From positions 1 to 50,263 of the forward strand of contig JAPZRU010000025.1 of the NCBI GenBank assembly GCA_027531255.1: 50,263 nucleotides of DNA, given 5' to 3'. Numbering within the stretch: position 1 is the first letter of the stretch; every line of letters starts with the position of its first letter. The notes under the pieces were generated by a model. It made no database searches. It saw only the letters and a program-made list of their open reading frames with translations, and was not told where the DNA came from. The stretch is from Steroidobacteraceae bacterium (lineage in GTDB: Bacteria; Pseudomonadota; Gammaproteobacteria; Steroidobacterales; Steroidobacteraceae). The position numbers and the translations under genes are program-made. Of the stretch, positions 17,455 through 24,974 are shown in pieces.

Positions 17455-18219
17455 GTGGCCGTCGCGCTGGTCACCGGAGCGGGCTCGGGCATCGGCCGGG
17501 CCACGGCACGGCGGTTCGCAGCCGACGGCCACGCGGTCGTCTGCGCGGACCTGAGCGAGGACGCGGCACGGGATGTCGCCGCGGAGATCGCCGCGGCGCA
17601 GGGCGAGGCGGTGCCGGTCACGGTCGACGTCGCCGACGAGGCCTCCGTGGCCCGGATGGTCGAGGCGGCGGTCGGCTGGCGCGGTGGACTCCGTATCGTC
17701 GTCGCGAACGCGGGCGCCATGGTCGAGGGGGACCTGCTCTCGCTGACACTCGCGGACTGGAATCGTGCGCTCGCGGTCAACGCGACCGGCGCGTTCCTGA
17801 CCGCTCGCGCGACGATGCCGCACCTGGTCGCCGATGGCTCGGGTGCCCTCGTCTTCACGGCATCGACGGTGGCGCTCGCCGGCATGAAGGGAGTGGCCGC
17901 CTACGCGGCGGCGAAAGGTGCCGTCGCAGCACTGACGCGCCAGCTGGCGGCGGACTTCGCGCCGCGCGGCGTGCGCGTGAACGCGGTAGCCCCGGGCGCG
18001 GTCCGCACGCCGCTGTCCGAGTCGCAGTTCCGCGCGCGGGCCGCGGACGAAGCGCAGTTCGAGGCGCTGCTGGCGCAGGTCATCGCGCGTTACCCGCTGC
18101 CGCGCTGGGGACGGCCGGAGGAGATTGCCGAAGCCATCCTGTTCCTCGCGACCGACCGATCGAGCTGGATGACCGGGCAGATCCTGCCCGTCGAGGGCGG
18201 CCTGCTGGAAGTGCGCTGA
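17455..18219 (+). CDS. SDR family oxidoreductase
   Basis: Classical SDR of 254 aa. T-G-A-G-S-G-I-G near residues 6-13 binds NAD(P), N-A-G at about 84-86 is the structural motif, S in F-T-A-S-T and Y-x-x-x-K in Y-A-A-A-K are the catalytic residues. The C-terminus has W-M-T-G-Q-I-L-P-V-E-G-G. The start is GTG at 17455, three bases after the GST stop. It is clearly a different paralogue from the SDR at 3207. Confidence 0.87.
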   Translation: MAVALVTGAGSGIGRATARRFAADGHAVVCADLSEDAARDVAAEIAAAQGEAVPVTVDVADEASVARMVEAAVGWRGGLRIVVANAGAMVEGDLLSLTLADWNRALAVNATGAFLTARATMPHLVADGSGALVFTASTVALAGMKGVAAYAAAKGAVAALTRQLAADFAPRGVRVNAVAPGAVRTPLSESQFRARAADEAQFEALLAQVIARYPLPRWGRPEEIAEAILFLATDRSSWMTGQILPVEGGLLEVR

Positions 18220-18633
18220 GGTCGATGCCGAGAGACGAGACCCTTCCACGAGTCCAGGGGCTCGCGGGCGGCGGCCGTTGCCGGCATTCGGCCGCGCCGA
18301 CAGGCGCCGCCGAGGCTCGCTCGCGCGCCGCGAATCGACTGGCTTCAGGCGAGTCCCCTCTTCTGCCCGTCGCGCGACGCGGCGAGGACCACCGCCTCCT
18401 TCTCTGGATCGACGCCCGATCGGAGCTGAGCCTGCCGGTCCGCTGGTCGCGTCGGGTGCGACCGGGTACCGCGCGAGCTCCGGAGCATTGGCCATGACGA
18501 AGCGCAGTCGCATGTGCTCCGGCAGCCGCCACACGCTTCTGGCGTGCCCGATCACGAGACCCGAGGGAGTCATTAACGACGGGTCGCGCGTGCTAGATGG
18601 AACTCTGGGTCAGGCTGGCGAAATGCCGGCAGG
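18220..18633. other. Gene-poor stretch between SDR and toxin remnant
   Basis: About 410 bp with open frames but no family I recognise. A minus-strand frame at about 18430-18573 has a reasonable ATG and a non-repetitive beginning (M-T-P-S-G-L-V-I), but continues into Arg/Pro-rich sequence without a domain. I treat this as decayed or intergenic DNA. Confidence 0.35.
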
Positions 18634-18638
18634 TCAGG

Positions 18639-18908
18639 TCAGCACCTCGCCCACGGCCTCGTGAATGCCGGTCCACGCCATCGTGAACGGCAATCCACCG
18701 AACCCCGCCCTGTGTTCACGATCGCGTGGAATACGCACGCCGAGCCGAAAACACGTTCGTAGGCGAGGAGATCGCTCTCGACGCGCCCCAGAGTGGCGTC
18801 CAGCTCGATCAGGAACTGAGCACCGAGACCCGGCTGTTCGGCTTCGTACCACTCGACGGCACTGGCGGCTTCAGCCTCCGCTTCGGACCGTAGCCGGAGT
18901 TGCCTCAC
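18639..18908 (-). pseudogene. RelE/ParE-family toxin, degenerate C-terminus
   Basis: The first half matches ParE/RelE toxins: two helices with A-E-A-A-S-A-V-E-W-Y-E, then L-G-A-Q-F-L-I-E-L-D. After about residue 55 the expected beta-sheet core (R-R-F-P-Y-x-V and the terminal H-x-x-R) is not present. The frame ends in Arg/Trp-rich sequence, and a different frame (ending G-E-V-L-T at 18634) looks no better. The start is GTG at 18908, overlapping by GTGA a 29-codon open frame. I read it as a disabled toxin. Confidence 0.5.
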
Positions 18909-18994
18909 GTCCTGCGGAGTCGCCCGAGCAGGTCTACCCGCACCTCGCTCGACGCCGCGTCGAAGACCGGCGGGACTGCGAATGGACTGCTCAT
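18905..18994 (-). CDS. 29-codon open frame coupled to the toxin remnant
   Basis: ATG at 18994 opens a short frame (M-S-S-P-F-A-V-P-P-V-F) ending in TGA within the GTGA that starts the toxin frame. The coupling is what an antitoxin gene would show, but 29 residues is too short for a normal antitoxin. It may be the end of a truncated antitoxin or only a leader peptide. Confidence 0.25.
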   Translation of the reverse strand: MSSPFAVPPVFDAASSEVRVDLLGRLRRT

Positions 18995-19070
18995 GGGATT
19001 GAGTCTAAAGCCCTCGCGGAATCGCTGGCCATTGCGAAAAGGAGGGAAGCGTCAAGATTCCGTGCGGCCG

Positions 19071-19503
19071 TTACTCCACCACCGGCAGCCCGACACCCCG
19101 AAGATACTCGAACGTCGAATCGTAGTACCGCGGATCCCGCGTCGGATCCTCCGCCTCCCCCGCCGGCACGAACACCACCATCCCCTGACGCGCGCGCGTC
19201 AGCAGCACCCGATACGCGTTTCTCAGATACGCCTGCCGCTCCGCCGACTTCACCCGCTCCCACCGCGAGCCCCGGAAGTCGTGGCAGCTCCACTGCTTCC
19301 CGGCATGACGCAGGTCGCCGTCCCACGTCACGCACGTCCAGTCCAGCTCCAGGCCCTGCAACTGGAACTCCGTCGCGCAGTCCTCGAGGTAAGTGCTCGC
19401 GCGCACGTCCTCCGGCCCGTCCAGGAACCAGTGCACCGGATCCACGCTGACGCGGATGTCGATCGCGAGCGGCTTCAGCTGCAGGCCCACACGCGAGCTG
19501 GCC
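19071..19503 (-). pseudogene. DUF2075 (Schlafen-like DNA/RNA helicase) C-terminal fragment
   Basis: The last 140 or so codons of a DUF2075 protein survive. They include the helicase-end motifs T-E-F-Q-L-Q-G-L-E-L-D-W and N-A-Y-R-V-L-L-T-R-A-R-Q-G (motif VI-like), followed by F-V-P. Full-length DUF2075 proteins have 600 or more residues with an N-terminal P-loop, which is absent. The fragment begins directly beside the stop of the ParE remnant, so the 5' part was removed by a rearrangement. Similarity is strong to the end, so the break is probably fairly recent. Confidence 0.7.
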
Positions 19504-19506
19504 CCT

Positions 19507-19685
19507 TCATCGCCTCGTACGCTGTCGCCAGTACCCGGGGCGTCTCGCCCCGTGCGCGACCGCGACGACGAGCAACGCACCGTCGCGCTCGACGTAGACG
19601 ACCGAGTACGGGAACCCGTCGTTCAGCACGAACCGCCTGAGACGGGGCCCGAAGCGCGCGCCTCCGAGTGGATTTCGAAGCGCAC
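19507..19685 (-). pseudogene. RelE/ParE-family toxin with internal deletion and frameshift
   Basis: Just after the antitoxin stop a GTG opens V-R-F-E-I-H-S-E-A-R-A, the first strand of a ParE-type toxin, but the frame stops after about 20 codons. In the next frame the last 45 or so residues of a toxin are well preserved: F-G-P-R-L-R-R-F-V-L, then F-P-Y-S-V-V-Y and the terminal A-H-G-A-R-R-P-G-Y-W. The helical middle of about 50 residues is missing. The deletion probably ran between GCGCGC-type sequences. The toxin should be dead while the antitoxin frame is intact. Confidence 0.7.
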
Positions 19686-19916
19686 TTACTTCAGGCGGGC
19701 TCTTGCTGCGGTAATGACCGAGGAACCCGGCAGCGGCTCAGACTCTCCGGACTCAACCTGAGCTAGTCGGCGCTCGGACTCCTCCAGCCAGGCGCCGTCG
19801 ACGTCCGCCTCGAGAGGAGCGTCGAGATCGAGAATCAGGGTTTGCAGCAACTGCGCTCGCTCACGCTCGGAGAGCGCGCGAGCGTCGCGCCGTACTTCAT
19901 CCAGGCTGAGTGCCAT
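19686..19916 (-). CDS. Addiction module antitoxin (Unstab_antitox type)
   Basis: A 76-aa protein with the layout of the putative addiction module component family: an N-terminal helix with S-L-D-E-V-R-R-D-A and L-S-E-R-E-R-A-Q-L-L, an acidic centre, and a C-terminal R-R-L-A-Q-V-E-S-G segment ending in A-R-A-R-L-K. Its TAA is immediately followed by the GTG of the broken ParE toxin. Family antitoxins wrap around and inhibit their toxin and repress the operon. With the toxin deleted it is an orphan. Confidence 0.7.
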   Translation of the reverse strand: MALSLDEVRRDARALSERERAQLLQTLILDLDAPLEADVDGAWLEESERRLAQVESGESEPLPGSSVITAARARLK

Positions 19917-20286
19917 GGGGCTTTCTCCGACGTAGATCGCCGCCTTCCGAGTGTATCCCGGCTGGCGGTCGAGCCTACCAGCCCGGCCACCACGAGGAGG
20001 CGGCGCGGTGTCGTGTCGTCGCCGCGGGAAGAGTCAGTTCGTACCATGGGAGCTCCGATGGGTTCGGCTCGAGGAAGTCACGGGCTGTCGAACCAGCCTC
20101 GCCGTTGATCGCGGGTCGACGATCACTCCACCGTCGTCCAGGCGGTGCACGCAAGGGTGAGCTGCGCCAGCGCGGCCTTGCCAACGGCCAGCGCCGGACG
20201 AAACGGCTCGCCGACCGGATTGCAGCTGGACTCAGCGCGGACCGTCTGACCTGACCTGCTTGGAAGGGTGAGCGACGCACGCCCAG
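19917..20286. other. Stretch without recognisable gene
   Basis: About 370 bp upstream of the response-regulator remnant. A receiver domain would be expected here if the regulator were intact, but no frame shows its Asp-rich start or phosphorylation motif. I see only GC-biased open frames. Confidence 0.4.
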
Positions 20287-20481
20287 CGCGTCCGCACCGT
20301 CGTCAGGCGCCACGCACGCCAGGCCTCCGACGTCTGGAGGATCGGGCCGCTGGAGATCCAGCCGCGGGCCTATACCGCGAGCGTCGATGGAACGCCGCTC
20401 GAGCCGTCGCAGCGCGAGTTCAACGTCCTGGTGGAGCTCGCGCGTGACCACGGGGCCGTGGTTTCCAAGCGGGAACGGTGA
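20287..20481 (+). pseudogene. OmpR-family response regulator, DNA-binding domain remnant
   Basis: Sixty-four codons match the linker and start of the winged helix of QseB/OmpR-type regulators: W-R-I-G-P-L-E-I, then V-D-G-T-P-L-E-P-S-Q-R-E-F-N-V-L and H-G-A-V-V-S-K-R-E. The receiver domain and the recognition helix are missing; the frame ends in TGA overlapping the kinase remnant start as GTGA. That overlap is the usual spacing of qseBC-like pairs, so the pair decayed in place. Confidence 0.65.
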
Positions 20482-21013
20482 CCGATCGTGCCATCAAGAC
20501 GCTCGCCGATGGCTTCGCGGGCATCCGGCACGAGACCCCGGCAGCGGACGCGTCCCTGATGATGGACGAGTTCATCTCTACTCGTCCCGCGCGATCGCCG
20601 CCCTGCAGTTCACGAACGGGCCCGGCGAGTTCTCGACTCGGCCAGGCGCCGGAGCGGGGCCGATCGCCGGCCGGCCGGCCGCTGCTCACCTACCGCAGCG
20701 ACACCCGTCCCTGGAGCATCCTGGTCGCCGTGCTGACCGGCCTGAGGCCGCTGCGGCAGCTCTCTCGGCTAATCGAGTGCCGCGGCATGAACGACCCCTC
20801 TCCGCTTCAGTTGAATCCCCGGCAAGCGCAACTGAAGCCGCTGGTTGCAGCGATCAACGGCCTGCTTGCGCACCTCGCCTCGACAACCTGGTCGACAACG
20901 CGCTGCGCTACGTGCCGGCGGGCGGGCGCGAACTCGCCGAGCAGCGCGATGCCCATCACCTCCACCCCGAGCGCCGCGGCCTCGGACCAGGAGAGCGCGG
21001 TGAGCACCGGTGA
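20478..21013 (+). pseudogene. QseC-like sensor histidine kinase, frameshifted remnant
   Basis: Pieces of a sensor kinase occur in two frames. One frame holds a TM2/HAMP-like part (L-T-G-L-R-P-L-R-Q-L, then L-K-P-L-V-A-A-I-N-G-L-L). Another holds the N-box of the ATPase domain (L-D-N-L-V-D-N-A-L-R-Y). The phospho-acceptor His region and the D-x-G-x-G loops are not found. The fragments are in the correct order for a kinase but the whole is too short (about 535 bp against about 1400). It cannot make a working protein. Confidence 0.6.
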
Positions 21014-21129
21014 TCGCCGATCGTGCCGCTGCTGCCATGACGGCGCGACCGGACGCCGACCCCGGTGGGCGTGCGGCGCGCCGCGTAGGGATCATCGGCC
21101 CACCCGGCACGCTGCGCACCCGCGAGCCC

Positions 21130-22392
21130 ATGAACCATTCAAGCCTCGCCCAGGCCTCCCGGCAGACCCGCAGCATCCTGGTCGGCGTGGCGGCCGGAAT
21201 CGGCGTCGGGCTGGCGATCAACGTCAGCAAGGGCGCGCTGCCGTGGCTCGACACCGTGCTCGTGCAGATGGTGTTCAAGCTCGTGGGCGACGTGTTCCGC
21301 AACGGCCTGAGCCTGCTCGTCGTGCCTCTCGTGTTCTTCTCGCCGACCGCCGGCGTTGCATCGCTGAAGGATCCGGCCGAACTCGGGCGGCTCGGCTGGA
21401 AGATCATCGCGCTGTACATGGTGACCACCGCCGTCACGATCGCGATGGCGCTGTTCCTCGCGATCACCCTCGAGCCCGGCGTCGGCGTCGACCAGGCTAC
21501 CGTCGCCTACACGCCGCCGAACGCGCCGCCGGGCCTGCTGACCACCCTCACCGGCATGGTGACCACCAATCCGGTGCGTTCGCTCGCCGAAGGCAACATG
21601 CTGCAGGTGATCCTGTTCTGCATCCTGCTCGGCCTCGCGCTCGTCATGAGCGGCGAGCCGGGCCGCCGCGTGACCGCGCGGGTGCAGGACTGGAGCGAGG
21701 TGGTGATGCGCCTCGTCACCATCGTGATGTGCTTCGCGCCGATCGGCGTCTTCGCGCTGCTCGCGCGCGAGATCGCCACCCTCGGCTTCGACACCATACT
21801 GAAGCTGATCAAGTACTTCCTGCTGGTGCTCTTCGCGCAGGCGCTGCAGCTGTTCGTCGCCTTCCCGATCATGCTGCGCCTCGGCGGCCTGCCGCCGGGG
21901 CCGTGGCTGCGAAAGATGCGCGAAGTCTGGCTGTACGCCTTCTCGACCTCCTCCAGCAACGCGACGCTGCCGGTCAACATCCGCGTGGTCGAGCAGCGGC
22001 TCGGCGCGAGCCCGGGGGTCACGGCGTTCGCGCTGCCGCTGGGCGCGACCGTCAACATGAACGGCACGGCGATCATGCAGGGCGTCGCGACCGTGTTCAT
22101 CGCGCAGGTCTACGGGGTGGAGCTCACCCTGGTACAGCTGCTGACCGTGGTCGGCATGGCCACGCTGGCCGCCATCGGCACCGCCGGCGTGCCGAGCGCG
22201 GGCATCGTGATGCTGGCGCTGGTGCTGACGCAGGTCGGCCTGCCCATCGAAGGCATCGCGCTGGTTCTCGCGGTGGATCGCCTGCTCGACATGGCGCGCA
22301 CGGTGGTGAACGTCTCCGGGGACGCGGCCGTGACCTGCATCGTGGCGAAGATGGAAGGCGAACTCGACGAGACCGTCTACCGCAGCCGCTGA
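21130..22392 (+). CDS. Dicarboxylate/amino acid:cation symporter (DAACS, GltP-like)
   Basis: Integral membrane symporter of 420 aa. The serine-rich re-entrant loop S-T-S-S-S-N-A-T-L-P, the N-M-N-G-T-A motif and the C-terminal D-x-x-x-D-M-A-R-T-V-V-N-V with G-D-A-A are hallmarks of the glutamate/aspartate and C4-dicarboxylate symporter family. Length and hydrophobic profile are normal for an eight-helix, two-hairpin protein. I chose ATG at 21130, just before the first hydrophobic segment. It is intact although flanked by pseudogenes on both sides. Substrate is probably glutamate, aspartate or a C4-dicarboxylate. Confidence 0.9.
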   Translation: MNHSSLAQASRQTRSILVGVAAGIGVGLAINVSKGALPWLDTVLVQMVFKLVGDVFRNGLSLLVVPLVFFSPTAGVASLKDPAELGRLGWKIIALYMVTTAVTIAMALFLAITLEPGVGVDQATVAYTPPNAPPGLLTTLTGMVTTNPVRSLAEGNMLQVILFCILLGLALVMSGEPGRRVTARVQDWSEVVMRLVTIVMCFAPIGVFALLAREIATLGFDTILKLIKYFLLVLFAQALQLFVAFPIMLRLGGLPPGPWLRKMREVWLYAFSTSSSNATLPVNIRVVEQRLGASPGVTAFALPLGATVNMNGTAIMQGVATVFIAQVYGVELTLVQLLTVVGMATLAAIGTAGVPSAGIVMLALVLTQVGLPIEGIALVLAVDRLLDMARTVVNVSGDAAVTCIVAKMEGELDETVYRSR

Positions 22393-22905
22393 GGCCCGCG
22401 CGCCTGCACTGGCCGGCGAGCCGCAGCCGGCGCGAAGCGTCCGAGCGTCGAGCGCAGGTTGTCGACGTCGCGCCCGAGCAGCGCGAAGGCCGCATTGTTG
22501 CCGGCGGCATCGACTGCCCTGCGGCGGGTCGATGATCACCGGGTCGTCCGGGGCGACGAGCACGTTGAACTCGGACAGGTCGCCGTGGATGAGCCCGAGG
22601 CGGAGCATGCGGACGACGTCGCGGGTCAGCACGGCGTGATGCTCGCGGGCCGTCTCCGCGGAGAGTTCCACCTCGCCGAGCCGCGGGGCCGGGTTGCCGT
22701 CCGCATCCGTCACCAGTTCCATGACCAGCACGCCGTCGAAGCAGCCGAACCGCTTCGGCACGCGCACGCCGGCCGCCTGCACCCGGTAGAGCGCGTCCAC
22801 CTCCGCGTTCTTCCAGGCGGCCTCGTGTTCACGCTTGCCGAAGGTCGCGCTCTTGCCCATCGCGCGGGCCTGGCAGCTGCCGCGCACGCCCCGGCCTTCC
22901 TGGTA
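22377..22905 (-). pseudogene. RIO-like serine protein kinase (PA4780 type), truncated and frameshifted
   Basis: The frame carries the second half of a PA4780-like RIO kinase: Y-Q-E-G-R, then E-A-A-W-K-N-A-E-V, V-L-V-M-E-L-V-T-D and the catalytic loop I-H-G-D-L-S-E-F-N, followed by V-I-I-D. The N-terminal ATP-binding part (about 90 residues) is missing. After D-P-P-Q an extra G shifts the frame; the correct continuation (A-V-D-A-A-G-N-N, then L-G-R-D-V-D-N) is in the next frame and stops at 22377. The 3' end overlaps the symporter stop region. Two independent lesions make it non-functional. Confidence 0.75.
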
Positions 22906-22976
22906 ACGCGACGGCGTTTGCAGTGACTCTGCGCGAGATGCCGTTTTCGCGTTGCAAGCCAGTGCAGGAACTCAAC

Positions 22977-23606
22977 ATGCGTAAGCTTCTTCTGTTGTCG
23001 ACGACCGTCGCCGTCTTCGCCGTCGCCGCCCATGCCGTGCAGGCGGCACCGGTGATCTACACCACGGCCGCCGCCTTCGATGCCGCCAATGCTGGCGCGA
23101 CACTCGAGAACTTCGGCACAGAGATCGCTCCGGGCCGTAACGGCGTGCCGACGGTTTACGACTACGGTTCCTTCACGATTGAGAAAGAGTACTCCAGAGA
23201 CAACACGGGGTCCCAGGCAGGGAGCTGGCGCGGCAGGCCGACTTCAACGTTGGCCGACAAGATCACCTTCGACAACATGCTTGTCGCTTGGGGTGCGGAC
23301 TTCAACACCCAGGAGGGCGGCAACGGTGTGGGCGTTCAGATCACGGTCTCCTTCATGTCGGGCAACTTCATCATCGGCACCGTGGGCGCCGGGAATGCGC
23401 CGAACGAAGGCTTCCTGGGATTCAAGAGCGACACGCCGTTCGACACGGTGCGCATCACGTCCGTTGGTACGGGGAATGACACGTACTTGCTCGACAACAT
23501 GCGCTACGCCGTGGGCTACGCCGTGCCCGAGCCTGCCAGCCTCGCGCTCCTGGGTGCCGGGCTGCTCGGGATCGGCGCTCTGCGCCGCCGCCGCACAGCC
23601 GCGTGA
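22977..23606 (+). CDS. PEP-CTERM sorting domain-containing protein
   Basis: Secreted 209-aa protein. The N-terminal signal peptide (M-R-K-L-L-L-L-S-T-T-V) ends near Q-A-A. The C-terminus has the PEP-CTERM tripartite signal: V-P-E-P motif, a Leu/Ala/Gly transmembrane stretch and a final R-R-R-R cluster. The middle is a beta-rich extracellular domain without a named family. Exosortase/EpsH would process the C-terminus during export to the surface or exopolysaccharide; no exosortase is in this window. AGGAA precedes ATG 22977. A hairpin follows the stop. Confidence 0.85.
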   Translation: MRKLLLLSTTVAVFAVAAHAVQAAPVIYTTAAAFDAANAGATLENFGTEIAPGRNGVPTVYDYGSFTIEKEYSRDNTGSQAGSWRGRPTSTLADKITFDNMLVAWGADFNTQEGGNGVGVQITVSFMSGNFIIGTVGAGNAPNEGFLGFKSDTPFDTVRITSVGTGNDTYLLDNMRYAVGYAVPEPASLALLGAGLLGIGALRRRRTAA

Positions 23607-23634
23607 TCGACTGCGCCGGGCGAATGTCCCGAAA

Positions 23635-23662
23635 ACGGCCCATTCCGCAGGGGATGGGCCGG
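23635..23662 (+). terminator. Hairpin after PEP-CTERM gene
   Basis: CGGCCCATTCC pairs with GGGATGGGCCG (one mismatch) around a 4-base loop, with AAAA before and TTTCAT after. It sits 29 bp after the PEP-CTERM stop and just ahead of the convergent PIN toxin stop, so it may serve both directions. Confidence 0.6.
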
Positions 23663-23688
23663 TTTCATGATCGGTGAAGAGCGCCCCC

Positions 23689-24072
23689 TTACATGCGGCG
23701 CACCGGCCGCAGGGTCCTGCCCGCTTTCGCAAGGCGGCGATCCAAGGTGGCGAGCTCGACATCCTCCGGCGCCCGCAGCAGATGCAGTGCATCGGCGAGT
23801 TCGAGGCCCGTGCTGGCCGCATCGAAGGCCGCCGAGACAGCAGCCGCGTCCTCTGCGCGGACGTTCGGCAACCTGAGCAGGCCACGCAGCGCTTTCGCCG
23901 TCTCCGGGGTACTGAATCCATAGACCGATTCGAGGACCCACGAGGCTTCGAGCAGCACGGTGACGCCGATCCAGATTTCGTCGGACGCGAACCGCCGTCG
24001 CGCCAACTCGCCTTGCCGCGCGTCGTCGTTGACCAGCAGGCGCACGACTACATTCGTGTCGACCGCGAGCAC
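23689..24072 (-). CDS. PIN-domain toxin (VapC-like)
   Basis: PIN-domain ribonuclease of 127 aa. The acidic residues expected in the active site are visible: D5 in A-V-D-T-N-V, E in L-L-E-A-S-W-V-L, D in L-A-D-A-L-H and the final D in L-A-T-L-D. It lies 6 bp downstream of an AbrB-type antitoxin gene on the same strand, forming a typical toxin-antitoxin operon. The target is presumably tRNA or rRNA, as for other VapC proteins. Confidence 0.88.
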   Translation of the reverse strand: MLAVDTNVVVRLLVNDDARQGELARRRFASDEIWIGVTVLLEASWVLESVYGFSTPETAKALRGLLRLPNVRAEDAAAVSAAFDAASTGLELADALHLLRAPEDVELATLDRRLAKAGRTLRPVRRM

Positions 24073-24078
24073 GACGGA

Positions 24079-24348
24079 CTACCGCTTGGCTGCGCGTCCG
24101 TATCGCCGTGACACCGCGGCCCGAATCCCCTCGTCCATCTCCTCGAGGGTCCTGGTCGGGCCGGCGTAGGACAAGGAACCGAACACCTGGCCGAGCTCCG
24201 CCCTGGGGAACGGCGCTCTCGCCCGCAACCGCACGCCGTCGGCGGTCGGCTCGATCTCGAACTCGGTCCCAGGCACCCAGCCGTGCGCGTCGCGAACCGA
24301 CTTCGGCAGCACGACCTGACCTTTGGACGATAGCTTCGTCGTTTCCAT
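24079..24348 (-). CDS. AbrB/SpoVT-type antitoxin
   Basis: An 89-aa protein with an N-terminal swapped-hairpin AbrB domain (K-L-S-S-K-G-Q-V-V-L-P-K-S-V-R) and G-T-E-F-E-I, followed by a C-terminal tail with acidic helices that would bind the toxin. The start is ATG at 24348; a longer frame upstream encodes an unrelated hydrophobic segment, so I do not use it. It is the first gene of the antitoxin-PIN toxin pair and would autoregulate it. Confidence 0.85.
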   Translation of the reverse strand: METTKLSSKGQVVLPKSVRDAHGWVPGTEFEIEPTADGVRLRARAPFPRAELGQVFGSLSYAGPTRTLEEMDEGIRAAVSRRYGRAAKR

Positions 24349-24525
24349 TTGCGGACGGCAAGATTTAGTAAGACGTCCGTCAAGGTCGGCACGGCAGATC
24401 GTCTCGCCGACGGCGCCGGCGAGCGCGAGCAGCGCGGCCGCCGCGGTGGCCAGCAGCTCGAGCCAGGGTGCGAGCGGAATGCGGCGGAAGACGCGCACAC
24501 GAATGGTGGACTGCATCGGGACACT

Positions 24526-24700
24526 GCGGATAGGAGTTTCAGACTCTCGCTCGCACGGTAGCGACCCGCGTGACCGGTGCCGTGGGAAGTGCCCGACCGT
24601 GCCTCCGGGCGCCGGTCGGCGGTGGTCCGGACCGCACTCGCGCCGGGCACCCTGCCGCCGACCTCACCGACTGCCTCCGCGCCGCACGGCTCCCACGTCG
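24526..24700 (+). repeat. Dispersed end repeat, copy 1 (GCGGATAGGA type)
   Basis: It begins GCGGATAGGAGTTTCA, followed by CACGGTAGCG, GTGCCG and ACCGCACTCG in the same order as the copies at 29608 and 43397. It ends somewhere before the transposase scrap. It looks like the terminal region of a transposable element family. Confidence 0.6.
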
Positions 24701-24723
24701 TCCAGCCGGGACGGGCGTCGCCG

Positions 24724-24864
24724 TCGTTCGTGCGTGCCCCCGAGGGCAACGGCTGCGCGGCGCGCCTCATCCGCACGCTGAAGGAGCAGTTGCTGTGGGT
24801 CCGCACGTTCGCGACCGTCGAGGAGCTGCGGCTCGCGCTCGCCGAATGGGCAGAGCTCTACAAC
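24724..24864 (+). pseudogene. IS3-family transposase (integrase catalytic domain) fragment
   Basis: Forty-seven codons match the end of an IS3-type rve domain: A-P-E-G-N-G-C-A, then I-R-T-L-K-E-Q-L-L-W-V and F-A-T-V-E-E-L-R. In intact enzymes the residue after G-N-G-C-A is the catalytic Glu; here it is Ala. Both ends of the gene are gone. It lies between repeat copy 1 and pilU. Confidence 0.7.
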
Positions 24865-24974
24865 CTCTACAGCCCGTTTCAGCGCCCGTCCCACCAAAAC
24901 GTGATTTGTTAGCCATTCCGCCAGCGGCCATTTGGCTACATTGGCGGGCCCTTGGAACTGCGGCGGAACGCGCG

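Noticed and set aside
24349-24516. N-terminal extension of the AbrB antitoxin with a hydrophobic segment
   Set aside because: The AbrB domain starts directly at the inner ATG; the extension is unlike any antitoxin and is probably an unrelated relic.
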